Assembly (NCBI GenBank): GCA_947311845.1
Contig: CAMZMU010000034.1
Span: forward strand, 94,158,289 to 94,222,288
Length of the DNA stretch: 64,000 nt
DNA from: Poa pratensis
Lineage: Eukaryota > Streptophyta > Magnoliopsida > Poales > Poaceae
Direction of reading: 5' to 3'
Of the stretch, positions 11,082-21,722 are shown piece after piece. The translations under genes and the position numbers were made by a program. Below the pieces are notes generated by a model. That model made no database searches and was not told where the DNA came from. It saw nothing but the letters and a program-made list of their open reading frames with translations. Position 1 is the stretch's first letter, and the number at the start of each line of letters is the position of its first letter.

Positions 11082-12246
11082 CTGGTTATAGAAAGCATAG
11101 ATGGTCTGATCAGCAGACAGTTGCTTGAGCTCTGACACCATACTATCTTGGCCAGGGGATAGGCTTTGCAACTTCAACTTCCTCCGTGGATACTAGGATA
11201 CGGCTCCCTAGTTTGTTTTCCTGGAAGCAAGCTTTGATCTGGTGCCATTCTTCGATGGTGGATAGGTCGGTTAGCACAATTAGATACCTCTTCTTATTGA
11301 CATATCCATTGTACTCAAGAGCCAACGCACGTCCCTTCTTCTCTGCCTCAAGCTCCAGCATAATATCAGTCACCCCTACGACTGCTCGAAACTGTTTCAC
11401 TATACTCTGGATGAAAGTTTTTGGACGGAAAGGACGCGTCACCCTGACCCAAGCACGGCATGGAAAATTCATTTTGGCAGTTGGATTCTCATAGGCCTGC
11501 CAGATGATGGAGGTATGCCCAACACTGCCACTTGTACCCCATACACCAATCACTCGAAGGTCGTCACCCTCCTTGTTGAGGCAAAATCTACGATAACCCC
11601 CCTAGTTCGCGCGCCTTCTATCATATGCCCCCTTGTGTCACTGACATGTGGGCCACATGTCAGTGACACAAGGGGGGCATATGATAGAAGGCGCGCGAAC
11701 TAGGGGGGTTATCATCAATTGCCCTTGTTGATCAGTTGGGCAAGATCTATTCTTGATTTGTGCTGCTTCGCGGCGTGCCTTGCTTCATCAACACCAAACA
11801 TGGCAGCAGCAGGAGCAGTAGCAGGCTCAGTGGAGCTAGAGCCCTTGATGAGGCCGTAACGCAAGTTCCTCTGGCTCACGTCCTCCACCTTGCTCCTCAT
11901 CTCCTTCATCTGCTTGGCAACATGGCGCCGGTCAAGGAACCTGCGAGGGATGCGCCACCAAGACTGCTTCTGCTTCTGCAGGCGAACGACGAAATCCTGG
12001 AGTCCATCCTCGACGTCGTAGGAGACGTCACGGACCTGCTTTATCCAGGTCGTGACCACCTTGTTGTGCTCGTCCCGTTCCTCGTGCGCCACCATCAGGA
12101 AAGACTGCATCATTTCCAGCTTTCCAGTGACAAAGGTCTTGTCGGACACCGTGCTGCAGGGCCATCTCCTCGGCAACGGTGGATTTGGCATAGCTGAGCG
12201 CCCCGATCACCACGGACTTACCGATGCTCAGCCCCGTGGCCTCCAT
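11082..12246 (-). pseudogene. Unit A exon 1: coiled coil plus degenerate first NB-ARC
   Basis: The frame is intact for about 34 codons and shifts after a 5-bp deletion. It continues as KLEMMQSFLMVAHEERDEHN ... VRDVSYDVEDGLQDF (an EDVID-type CC motif), is interrupted by the MITE, and resumes with VIGVWGTSGSVGHTSII, a P-loop-like stretch without lysine, and YLIVLTDLSTIEEW. It ends at a GT donor matching unit B (11081-11080). Confidence 0.85.
11580..11722. mobile_element. Foldback Mutator-type MITE in unit A exon 1
   Basis: About 143 bp that is almost entirely one inverted repeat. The arm GATAACCCCCCTAGTTCGCG ... ACATGTGG is mirrored nearly perfectly (one base indel) by CCACATGT ... GGGGGGTTATC. 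The direct flanks repeat ccttgttga (11571-11579 and 11723-11731; 8-9 bp depending on where the end base is assigned), as expected for Mutator-like elements. Units B (30385-30397) and B' have a single copy of this sequence. It splits the CC/NB-ARC coding exon. Confidence 0.85.
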
Positions 12247-12384
12247 CAGCTGCACAGGGCTTTCTCTCCCTCCCTCTTGCCGTGAGCATTTGCGTGTGGA
12301 TGGATGGATGATCTGAGAAGAGCTCCTAGGCTCTCAGCTTAGAGAGAATGGATGTCTATTTGCGACCTGCTCGTTAACAACTTG

Positions 12385-12394
12385 CCTTTTAAAA
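12385..12394 (-). promoter_or_regulatory. TATA-like box upstream of unit A
   Basis: TTTTAAAAGG on the minus strand about 140 bases upstream of the ATG at 12246. The same element stands at the same distance in unit B (31046-31055) and is repeated at 40645-40654. The spacing fits a TATA box with a leader of about 110 bases. Prediction only. Confidence 0.35.
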
Positions 12395-12549
12395 TCAAGA
12401 CTTGGCGCCAGCTAGTCTCATGTCGCATACTCGTTAGTTAATTCTGCACCATGCACTTATTGCAACGATACAGCGATGGCTGAACACGCTCCTAGGAGTA
12501 TATAGAATTTCAGTAGAGGCCACAGTAGCATGTACTCCAATTAATACAA

Positions 12550-14604
12550 CTAGCACAGTGGCCCTCGCAAATGCGAGGGCAACATCTGGTGTCTACAAAA
12601 TATATTTTATGATTATAGAAACTTATATTATGTGTTTTGAATTAACACAGTTCTTAATCATCTTCCGTTAGAGCCTTAGAGGGACAATAATATAACATTT
12701 TCATGAAAAAAAGAACAAATATATCAAGGACCATATGCACATTTTTACATGGTGATGTTAAATATACATAGATTTAATTTAAACTGGAATTTAGGAGGTA
12801 GGTTTATTTGATGTTACCATGTGAGTTTAAATCTCAGATTATACTCACCAATTTTAAATTGATTTAGAGTTTAAAAACATGTATGTTGATGTCCAAATAA
12901 TAATTTCTTGCCAATGACTATGAATTTTAAATTATTCATGGTTTATTATAATTAGGATACATTAGATTAACAGTGAGATGACGTCATTTAAATGGAGAAA
13001 ACAAATGTTAATACACATAACACCATATGTTAATTTGATTTTGTGTTTTTATAATCATTTAATGATTTTAAATATTTAATGAAAACAAAAATGTTCGGTT
13101 GCGGAAGTGAATAAAAGACATCATGTTGAATGGTAGAGCAAGTATATTGCGAGTATTTTAATTTTATCTTGTCCTAATCAATGTCTTCCCTCGCTAATTT
13201 ACTCCCTCGCTTACGGACTACTTGATGTTCTTCTTTCATTCTAAAAATGTCGCATTTTAGGAACGGAAACCATCTTATCTAGATGTAACTTTGAACTTGA
13301 ATGGTAGAGCAAGTATATAGCGAGTATTTTAATTTTATCTTGTCCTAATCAATGTCTTGCCTCGCTAATTTACTCCCTCGCTTACGGACTACTTGATGTT
13401 GTTCTTTCATTCTAAAAATGTCGCATTTTAGGAACGGAAACCATCTTCTACATGTAGCTTTGAACTTTTGTATAAATATACCAAAAAATATTGAAATCAA
13501 TATGATTTCTTTGCTCAAGTTTAAGGAAATTGGTTTAATCCCTGGAATAGTCATATTTTTATCCGATTTAAGTCGGTGATATCTTCCAGCCAGCAATCTA
13601 TTTCGTCTACATTCATATTCTCAGGTATCCTTGTACCTTATTATGATGTTACTCTACCAGCACCTTCTTTTTCTCTAAGAATTTGTGCTCTCGGCGATGC
13701 TCCAAATTTGCCACATTGGTTACAAACCATGTACAATCAAATCTCTCTTCAATAAATAATTAAATTTTCAAAAAATCACAAATGCAGAGAAGTTGAGAAG
13801 ATCATCCCAGTGATCGTCAGTTGTATGCTTCACCTAACACTTGGTTGGAATCTGGTCAATACTCCTTTAACGGTGTACTTTCACACAACGAATCACTTGA
13901 CCTAAAACAATGACTGATTTAGGGTGCTTAGAAAACACGCAAGATTAATTAAAAAACTGACTTAGTGGATTTTTTGACACACTATCAGTTAGAGACTATC
14001 GACAGTTTTCCTTTTTCTAGAAAACATGTATACTTAATTCTACTTTTTTTTATAAAATCCTATGCATGAGCAGAACACAGGCAATTATCAAGCAATGAAA
14101 CTGTGCAGGCATGCGTAACCATTTTCTATTACAATCATGCTGCATGTCTCTTTTTACCGTGCAACTGACGACGTGCATGAATCATTGGAGTACATGAACA
14201 TAATCTGATTAAGGTGTACGCTTATAGATGCATACATGCTTTCATATGTGCATGAATCGTTGGAGTTGGAATGTCAGGGTGTAAGCGAGCGAGAGTAAAA
14301 CGTGAATTCTCCGGCCATCCGGCCGGTAAACCGGCCAGTGTGTCACCACGATCTAGCTAGCTAGCGTACATATGCAGTTTTTTTTTTAAACGGACCCACT
14401 TTTCCCGGTTCGGTAGTTTCCTTTTCTATTTTGATATGTGGTCACCTGCGACATAGAACGTGTCAATGAGTTTCCGCAGTTACAATATCTTATTAAATCT
14501 TGGCCTTATATTTTAGATCTAACCACTAAAATTAATTAAGAGGATGTGGATTAACGTGGTGCTTCGAAAAACTACCTCATTTTGCTTTTAGTATATATAA
14601 TAGA
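12550..14604 (-). mobile_element. Helitron H1 (non-autonomous)
   Basis: On the minus strand it starts TCTATTATATATACTAAAAG at 14604 and ends CTAG at 12550. The hairpin GCCCTCGCATTTGCGAGGGC lies 7 bases before the CTAG. These are the Helitron marks: 5' TC, 3' hairpin plus CTRR, and insertion between host A and T without target duplication. The empty site survives upstream of unit B (acaa-tatacacagc near 31228). No Rep/helicase gene is visible, so it would depend on another element. Internal sequence is AT-rich with no gene I can support. Confidence 0.85.
13128..13467. repeat. 171-bp tandem duplication inside Helitron H1
   Basis: Two adjacent copies, 13128-13298 and 13299-13467, begin GAATGGTAGAGCAAGTATAT and differ at a few bases. 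Both contain GTCGCATTTTAGGAACGG. The same pair recurs in the second copy at 41388-41727. Confidence 0.85.
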
Positions 14605-17600
14605 CTAGGAAAAATGCCCGTGCGTTGCAACGGCAGAAAAAATCCACGTAAACTCATAATCGTCCTCTCGAACATTCATGACACGTAGGACTCCACCGAC
14701 GAATTATCATTAATTTTGACTGATGTCAATTGTGTTTGTTGAGATGCTATAGTGGTCAAAAAAATTGGATGCTATCGCGGTCCAAATTTTGCCACAAAAT
14801 GGATCAAGCATCATAACCCTAGCCAACATCAAACTAAATAACCCTTGCCAACATAAGTCCAACGAAACAGTAGAATTTTATAGTTTTGTTGGTTTTGGAA
14901 TATTTTGTGGCTATCATTTTCTGTACACATGAATTTTGATGTGTTTATGTTTACATGTGCATCAAATTTTTTTAGCAAACCGTGGCAACACACGGGCAGG
15001 AGGTCGCCGGTGGCGCGAGGGTGAGCATTGTAAATAGATGACTTCAATTATAAACCTGTCAAGGAGCTGCCAAATTCCTAAGACGAATGGCATTAGAACT
15101 GAGCAATAAACCAACGATAAAGGACAACCACTTGCTCATATCAAATCTGACTACTCAGTTTCCTAAACAATAAAGCATGGTATACCAAGAGCAGTGCAAA
15201 GAAGATTACACGGAGCAGAAACTGTTATCGAAGAAAGAGTTGGACATATGTAGTATTAAGATACCAGGTAGCAACCGACTACCTGGTTCATTCCGAGCCT
15301 TCCGTCTAAAATAGGTAGCAACCGACTACATATCTCTCAAATTCTTACTTAAATATCACTGCAATAATCATAAGGGAATCTTCTATGCCGACAAAGAAAA
15401 TGACCAAATTTAGGAAAAAATACTACCAAAATAAACCAGGCCACTCAATTTGGTACTAAACTGCAACAGGCATAAATTTCTAATCAATAGAAGTGTCTAA
15501 TTTTTCTCCAAGTACCAAAACTATTTTAGAAGAAAAGAAGAATCTTCCGATACAAATAACCAGAAACTAAAAATATATATGTGCGTGACCTAACTACATA
15601 TAAACTTGTACGCACCACATCTATAGGCAAATGGGATGGGGGTTTAAAGAGGACACGTGCACAACTGCATCAACCCCAGGTCAAGCATCACAGAAGTCAG
15701 TTGAGTTCGTTTATCAGTGAGATATAGCTATTAGGTGGCTACTGCCTTACTGCCGCAGAGTTTTCCAAACATTACATGGTTAAAATCTGCAACATATGTA
15801 CTACCTTGTTGTGTCAGTGCAACATACTGATCAATTAGTTCTAGACCCCTAATTGATATGTACCACCTGATGATAGGTCCTGCTTTTTGTGTGGCAGAAG
15901 TTTGTAGGAACCAAACATCTTCCGGCTCCAACCCCATAGGGTCTATTTACCTGAAAATGTAGTAAATGACATTCAATTTAGCAGTTAAATTAGTCCATCT
16001 CCAACACTAAGGTTCATTGCGGCATCTCTATACACAAACCCTTCATTGCAACTCAGCTCTCATGAGTAGGCTAGTTCTAATTCTCAAGCTTCATTTTAAG
16101 GATTCAGAGATATTTTAATGTGAACATTGAAATATCCAGACGGTGCAGCAGCAAAATAACACAAACAGATCAGCACCAAGCAATAAAGTAAGCTAGATGG
16201 AGCAATGCATCAGCATAAGGCTTCAGCATCACGAGCTAACAGCAAATCAGAAAAAAAAAAGTAGAATAAAGAAGGGACGGATCAAAGCATCAGCACACTG
16301 AGCTCTCCGAGCAGCCGGTAGGTGCTCACGCTGGGGAGCAGCCAGCCGCCACACACAATGGAGACGACATCTGACCGAAGCGAGGAAGCTCTGGCCGCAC
16401 CGCTCGCTCTTGCTCAATTCTTCTCCAGAGGGCGAGATGCCGGAAGACAACACGCCTCCTCGGCACGGAGAACTTCACCTTCGACGACGCCACGACGGCT
16501 TGGACGACACGCTGCTTGTGGCACGCGATCCGGCGAAGCTCTTGTGGCCCAGCCGCCCAGGATACCTCCGTCACGGGACAAGGGCGCCGCTCGTGTGGCT
16601 TTGATCGTCCGCGTCTGCATCGTGGGTAGCCGCATTGCCATGCTCTGGCTCGACAGCCAGCGAAGGTACGGCGCCGGCCAGGCGGAGGCCCGGGTCGCCT
16701 AGGGGCACCAAATCGAGCGGATCGAGGTGATTTAGTTGAATGCCCGTGCGTTGCCACGAGCTATATTGTGTCGTCGCTTATGTCACACATGTAAATATAA
16801 AATACATATAAATATTAAAGAGTCACATATTATTATTATATATTGAAAGAATTACTTTGCATAATTATAAGCCACTTTTACAGAAGGCAAACTATCGCTT
16901 ATTAAGCAATATATACTCCATTTACATTTTTGGTTCTTGGGCAACATCGACAAGGTCCATTCTATGTTTCTATCCTGCCCATAACGTACATAGAGAAACA
17001 TATATCTTTATAAATTTAAATTTGGTAATTGCAATATGCATACATTTTTTTTTCAACACCATAGTGTCTTAACCTACTCACCGTCTCCCCACGCACGCAG
17101 CAGCACACACCGCACCACAGCACGCGTCCACGCACGCACACACCACGCAGTCACGCACGCACGCACCAGGCACCACACAGCACCTTATCCTCTCCCTCCC
17201 CGATGAGTCCATCTCCATCCGACCATCACCCAGCCGCCGCCCCTCTGCGTGCGCCGCCGTCAGCCGCCGCCCCTCTGCGTGCTCCTTCCTCTTTCGCCGC
17301 CGGCCCCTCCTCTTGCGCCGCCGCACCCTCCTCTTGCGTCGACCTTCAGGGAGCACAAGGAGGCGGTCAGCGCGGCGCTTTCCGCCACCGGCCGTCGACC
17401 TCCTGCACGGCTGCGTCTCCGTGCGCCGCTCCTTCGTCGCCTCCGTGCACCGCCCCGCTCCTCCTGGCCTCATGCCCCTCCTGTCCTGCGCCGCCGCCGT
17501 TGTGCCTAAGTGCGCCGCCCCGCTCTGGCGGGTGGCAGGTCTGGTGGCGCTCTATACCCGGCGGCGGGTACGGGGGCGGGCCGCCCATCCATCGCTCCGG

Positions 17601-17840
17601 CAACCACCGGGCGGCTGCCCTGGCCTCCCAGGTGTGCCCCCCCATGAAATACCCGACGGGGGCCGTGCCTGATTGGTGGACTCTGCCGGCGGACTCGAGT
17701 CACGGGGATAGAATAGCCAACCGGTCATATCACTTGGCGGTAGCAGAAGCTGTAATATCTCCCAACTCGTGGGGGTAAAATTGGAACTTCAAAAAACGTA
17801 CCATACCATCACCACCTGAATCCATATTATATAGTAGAGA
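14605..17840 (-). mobile_element. Helitron H2 (non-autonomous), joined head-to-tail to H1
   Basis: On the minus strand it starts TCTCTACTATATAATATGG at 17840 and ends with the hairpin-like CCGTTGCAACGCACGG then GCATTTTTCCTAG at 14605. The next base is the first T of H1, so H2 entered an A-T site formed by host A and the 5' T of H1. It carries two GC-rich blocks (16250-16710 and 17080-17800) with several overlapping frames and no recognised domain; they may be captured gene pieces. A short frame at 15937-15731 (minus) also has no recognised function. Confidence 0.85.
16732..16759 (-). other. Internal Helitron-type 3' end within H2
   Basis: Read on the minus strand: CTCGTGGCAACGCACGGGCA then TTCAACTAA. 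This resembles the true H2 terminus (TTGCAACGCACGGGCATTTTTCCTAG) and also ends in CTRR. It lies about 1.1 kb from the H2 5' end. It could be an old terminator that was bypassed, or the remnant of a nested Helitron whose 5' end is gone. Confidence 0.6.
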
Positions 17841-18330
17841 TATACACAGCGACCAATGAATACTATTCTTCCGTTGCTTTACCTAAGTGCATGCACGTTG
17901 TGGGTTGTTGGTACTTGCGTGAGGCATGTGAGCCCATCTATATCCTATTCACCGTTATGCACATTTTTAATCGAGACTTGCAGGGCACCTCTCAAGACCT
18001 CGAGTCGACGCTGAGTAAAGTTGGCACTACTTTTAACAGTGAAGTGGAGGACTGAGTAATTAAGTTGGCACTACTTTAACACTGTAAGAGTGGGAATCTT
18101 GAGGCCTCGCCACCAACAACATGCCCATCTCAATGATTTGAGCAAATTAAAACATGTGACGCGCAGATCTTGAGGCTGCCATTACAGGGTTTTTATTTAT
18201 TTATTTTCCCATTACCGGGTATCAGATTAATCTAATTTGAAGCGGAATCCCATGCTCAATCGAGTTACGAGTCATCACATATTAACCTGTACTGTAAACA
18301 CTGAATTACTGCCGACTCAAACCACGCTAA

Positions 18331-19083
18331 CGCTTCTCACAAAATTCGATGCCAACAGCCGCTCTCCTTGTCTCCAATTCCATGGAGACACACAAATGCA
18401 AGAGGTTCAGATTTGAGACCTTTTGGCTCACAAAGAAGGTTTTCAAGAGGTAGTGGCTGATGCTTGGAATAAATCCGAAACAGAAATTAAAGGCAATGCC
18501 TTGGCGGTCTTCAATGGTAAACTTCAAAGAACGGCTAAAGCACTACAAAGTTTTGGAGTGCTAAGAGCAAGTACAATAGTATAGCCGGCTGTTGGCTATA
18601 AGATGGTGCCATGTCATATATAGCCAACCTAATAGCCAACAAGTACAATAGTTGGCTATAAATATAGACTACTTTATTTATAGTTGGTCCACCTTCCACT
18701 CTCACAAAGTGTCTGGTAGCACGTGCTGCAGCTGGCTCTTACATGAGAGCCCGCTTCCACTCTCTCTCCTCCATGTAAGCATAAACATAATATTTAAATC
18801 CTTATAGCCTGCTGACTGGACCTTATTGTACTTGCTCTAAAAGATTTGGTGATATAAAGGAACAGAGATTGGATGGGCTAATACCATCATTGGCTGATTA
18901 GATCAATAAGAAAATCGCCGGACACTCTTTTCGAGAAAGACGCCGAGGAGAGAATTAAAAAAGAAAATTCAAGGTCCTTGTGTTGTGAAAGGAGCATGGC
19001 ACGACAAAGATCCAGGCAATTATGGCTCTCCGAGGGAGATGCAAACACAAGTTTCTTTCATACTCGCTTTGTTCTTAAATAAG
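18331..19083 (+). pseudogene. LINE fragment, endonuclease-to-RT linker region
   Basis: Plus-strand frames read KRFRFETFWLT, FNGKLQRTAKALQS and RQLWLSEGDANTSFFHTR, a series characteristic of plant LINE ORF2 just before the reverse-transcriptase domain. It is broken by stops and by a MITE (18565-18837). The paralogous fragment lies at 31795-32222, so it entered before the NLR units were duplicated. Confidence 0.8.
18565..18837. mobile_element. Tourist-like (PIF/Harbinger) MITE
   Basis: 273 bp with termini GAGCAAGTACAATA and the inverse TATTGTACTTGCTC, flanked by TAA on both sides (18562-18564 and 18838-18840). The spacer B/C paralogue shows the uninterrupted sequence gtgctaaaagatt near 31976, a clean empty site. 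Confidence 0.9.
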
Positions 19084-19270
19084 TGTATTTCTAATTTTTG
19101 TATTAAGTCAAACTTTATAAAATATGACCAAATTTATAGAAAAAATGTAGCAACATATACGACAAAATATTGGTATATTTTGAAATTTCATTTCAAAATT
19201 AATTTAGTGATACTAATTTGCTGTCATAGTGTGGGTACAGTTCCCTATAAAGTTGGTCACAATTTAATAA
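19084..19270. repeat. Degenerate Stowaway/Mariner-like AT-rich repeat
   Basis: AAGTCAAACTTTATAAAATA followed by GACCAAATTTATAGAAAAA is the internal sequence common in Triticeae Stowaway MITEs. The ends are too decayed to place. It is shared with spacer B/C (32888-33078). Confidence 0.5.
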
Positions 19271-19985
19271 TTTTTTTTTGAAACGAAGGCAAAAGATTTG
19301 TCTTATCCATTAGTTAAGAAGAGGGTGTCCGATTTATTAGCGGGAGAAACCAGCCGAAAACCATACAACGAACACCACGAGGCGAAGCCCACACAATCTC
19401 GAAAACACCTAGAACCAAGCTCAACCCACCACACCGCAACCGGCCGGCCAACCCTCCACCCTTGCCGAAAAGAAGCCGTAACTGCTATGAGAGGAGCAGA
19501 TATGGGACACTCCACCGGGGAGCCTCGACGACAAACAACACTGTGATCAACCTTGTCGCCCACACGACGCAAGGCAAAACACCCTCGATGATGTAGAAAC
19601 CTCGGAGCCACCGCCCCAACATCCAACTCTCCATCACGCTCTGCGCAATCGACCAGGAACACCTTCCGGGGCCGCCACCCCGACATGCCACCGCTCGCAC
19701 TCGAGCTGCAACGTCGCACGACCTAGCTGCCCGCAGCCCAAACTGCCCAGGGCAACTACCAGACCATGGCCGCCACACCACATCCGAGGTCGCTGCCTCG
19801 ACATACTGAAGATAGCCCCTCTCTGGGACGCATTGCTAAGGAGGCTGGGCTTCCACCAGAACGAGGGCTTCATGGCCGGCGACTATAGCTCGGGGAGCTA
19901 GGGTTTGGGGGGTTCGACTAGGATTTGGGAGTGGGGACTGGAGTGAGTGGGGCGGTGGCCGGTCCCCATTATAAAAAGGACTCGT
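19271..19985 (-). mobile_element. Short non-autonomous LINE-type element with poly-A tail
   Basis: On the minus strand it runs from a TATAAAAAGG-like start (about 19970) through AACCCCCCAAACCCTAGCTC and an ATG (19873), to TTTTGCCTTCGTTTC plus poly-A at 19279-19271. About 0.7 kb is too short for ORF1 or RT, so it is either an internally deleted LINE or a SINE-like derivative. The frames (e.g. 19719-19303) show no known domain. A paralogue sits at 33079-33790. Confidence 0.5.
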
Positions 19986-20120
19986 CGAGGTAGCCTATGC
20001 GGCACTGGGTCGCTGACGCATGGCCCTAGAGCGGACACGTACGGACACACGGCTTGTCCACATGTGCTGCAAACGCGGACCAAAGATGGGCCGGATTTGG
20101 GGCATGGCAGCCGTTTCGCG

Positions 20121-20158
<38 letters not shown>

Positions 20159-20245
20159 GGGGGGGGGGAAGTGCCCTATGTGCACGCGGACATAAACGAA
20201 CTGTTTGTGTCCGTTTGCAGGGGGGCGTTGGAGTCGCCGTAACCT
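19986..20245. repeat. GC-rich repeat with long poly-G tract
   Basis: Repeats of a GGACACGTACGGACACACGG theme lead into a run of 36 G, A, 10 G (20122-20168) and end at GGGGCGTTGGAGTCGCC. The last motif resembles a terminal repeat of small Triticeae DNA elements (GGCAACTCCAACGC inverted), but I cannot place both ends. The poly-G tract differs in the second copy (46 uninterrupted G at 48380-48425). Glycine/proline frames crossing it are artefacts. Confidence 0.45.
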
Positions 20246-20924
20246 CAGCTTTATCCCGTGCCCCAACCACATACACTGTAAAAAGAAGCAAAAATACAAA
20301 ATGAGTTCTCCATATGGTTGAATTCAGACATGAAACCATTAAGAAACATTGTATGGCTTGATCCATAGAGCGCCCCAAGTGCAACTCTTTCCTCTCAAGA
20401 ACATTCGGATGAAAAAGAACAAAATATTGGTTATACACTGAAATAAGTGAAACGAAAGCTCTGTAACGAGATTGGGCCTGAAATTTTACACCTACTTTCC
20501 GGTTGGTATTGCCTTTGGATCTTCTGAAGATCGATGGCATCACGGCTGACACGATCGATGAGCTGAGAAAACAACTGGTGATCTCAGATAAGCAAGCTTT
20601 AGAGCAGACTAGGCTCCGTCATGTACACATCTCTGAGGAAAAGCAGCCCCTGTCAGGGGCAATTAATTAACATGTTGGTGGAATCACTGCACGCAGGTAC
20701 ATTCCTGGTCGTTTTAACTTGTTCACGACAGTGTGTAAGATCAGTTACATGCTTTTGCTGATAGCCTGATACATGACTGAGTGACAAACTAGACCAACAT
20801 GAACGGAATTAAAGAAGTAACGTTTGTAGTGCAGAGCGTCAGAGCGATTGACCGACTGTTCAAACAAGGAAAAAAGGTGACAAGCTGCATAGGAACTGAA
20901 TACTAATTAAGAAATTACTACGTA
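20246..20924. other. Native spacer sequence between units A and B
   Basis: Low-copy-looking sequence aligning with 33960-34800 of spacer B/C (shared GAATTCA-CATGAAACCAT, GAAGATCGATGGCATCA, AACATGTTGGTGGAATCACT). No gene, RNA or element is recognised. Confidence 0.6.
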
Positions 20925-21560
20925 GCCTAAATGAATGCACTGACAATAGGCCACACCCGTCGCTCCATAATAGGCTCACAGCACAGGACAGTATACCAAG
21001 CAGTAGGCCGCCTCCGCCTTGGCTCCCCTCCACGCACGTCGCCTGTGCACTTGTCGACTGCTGGTTCTCCACACCGCCTTCTGGCGCGAAGCCCACCGGC
21101 AAAGGAGTCCGAGCAGGGCGAGCTTGAGCCCCGCCATACGCGAGCTGCCGATGCATGTTCTCTTGCACCGCCGCGGCCGCGTGGGTCTGCACCTGCTGAC
21201 GCTAGCCACGGTCTCCCCTCAGTGCTGTGCTTCCCTGCACAACGTGATGTCGCTGTGGATTGGCACCAGCACCGGAGCTCGCCACGGCGGACTTCAGCGT
21301 TGCTTGCACTCCCTGACACGTACCAATCATGTTTGCGGCCTAGGCACACTTGGTGATGTTCGTGCACCGCGCCGCCACATGCCGCTCCCTCGAGGCAGTT
21401 GTAGCAGAACCCAGAAAACTGCGCCGACACACCTTCACGTGGCACCAAAGATGGCAGGGGGCAGGCCAAGACGCCTCACGACGACCGAGGCGATCCGTCA
21501 AACAGCCTGTGGTCGCCTGGCTTATGGCTGGAGACAAGCCTCTAGTCGAGATTGTTGCTT
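20925..21560 (-). repeat. GC-rich insertion with possible decayed CCHC zinc-knuckle fragment
   Basis: Present in spacer A/B but not in B/C, where CAGAACCCGCCGACA follows directly. On the minus strand the frames read FSGFCYNC and, after a shift, HVAARCTNITKC, together resembling a CX2C-X4-HX4C knuckle of a retroelement-type protein. The frame is broken and the assignment is tentative; it may belong with the LINE tail that follows at 21600-21722. Confidence 0.35.
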
Positions 21561-21599
21561 AGAGGCGACCGCATCCTGAAGATATGACGATCTTTCTCT

Positions 21600-21722
21600 C
21601 GGCGAGATTGGACGGTGTTGGTTGACTGTATCAGTACCTTTCTTACAAGTTTTTACTTTGGCCTAGTCCGTGTTGTGTTTGTTTCTCCTATATCAATATA
21701 AGGCAAAGCTTTTGCCCCGTTT
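21600..21722 (+). mobile_element. LINE-like 3' tail abutting unit B
   Basis: CCTATATCAATATAAGGCAA followed by AGCTTTTGCCCCGTTTC resembles the 3' ends of Triticeae LINEs. It overlaps the last codons of unit B exon 3 in antisense. Unit C lacks it (its last codons are KIGYGKN and stop). The left boundary is not resolved. Confidence 0.4.

Larger units (their letters stand above)
4864..12246 (-). pseudogene. NLR unit A: CC-NB-ARC-NB-ARC-LRR resistance-type gene, multiply disrupted
   Basis: Same three-exon plan as unit B: exon 1 12246-11082, exon 2 8054-7329, exon 3 from 6220. Exon 1 starts MEATGLSIGKS. It has a 5-bp deletion near 12144, a 143-bp MITE at 11580-11722 and one extra base near 11165, each breaking the frame. 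Exon 2 is open and keeps P-loop GMGGLGKTT and kinase-2 LIVLDDLSS. The acceptor of intron 2 reads AT where B and C read AG (6221-6222). Exon 3 has TAG in place of a Tyr codon at 5893-5891, an 8-bp tandem insertion (gaaaactg twice) near 5780, and ends abruptly at the CACTA insertion at 4863; the rest of the LRR must lie left of the window. It cannot make a full receptor. Closest described family by my recollection: grass Pik-2-like NLRs. Confidence 0.9.

Noticed and set aside
17203..17778. 191-codon proline/serine/alanine-rich frame in Helitron H2
   Set aside because: GC-rich DNA gives open frames on both strands here; overlapping frames are equally long, there is no domain, and the start lies in low-complexity sequence.
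12550..17840. Single 5.3-kb Helitron
   Set aside because: A second 5' TC end and a second 3' CTAG meet at 14604/14605, so two elements explain the structure better.
19995..20552. 185-codon frame with a proline run (minus) and glycine-run frames on the plus strand
   Set aside because: The runs are translations of the poly-G tract; frame length changes between the two copies.
20927..21579. Overlapping frames of 140-186 codons in the GC-rich insertion before unit B
   Set aside because: Both strands are open over the same bases; only a weak CCHC-like trace was kept as a low-confidence repeat.
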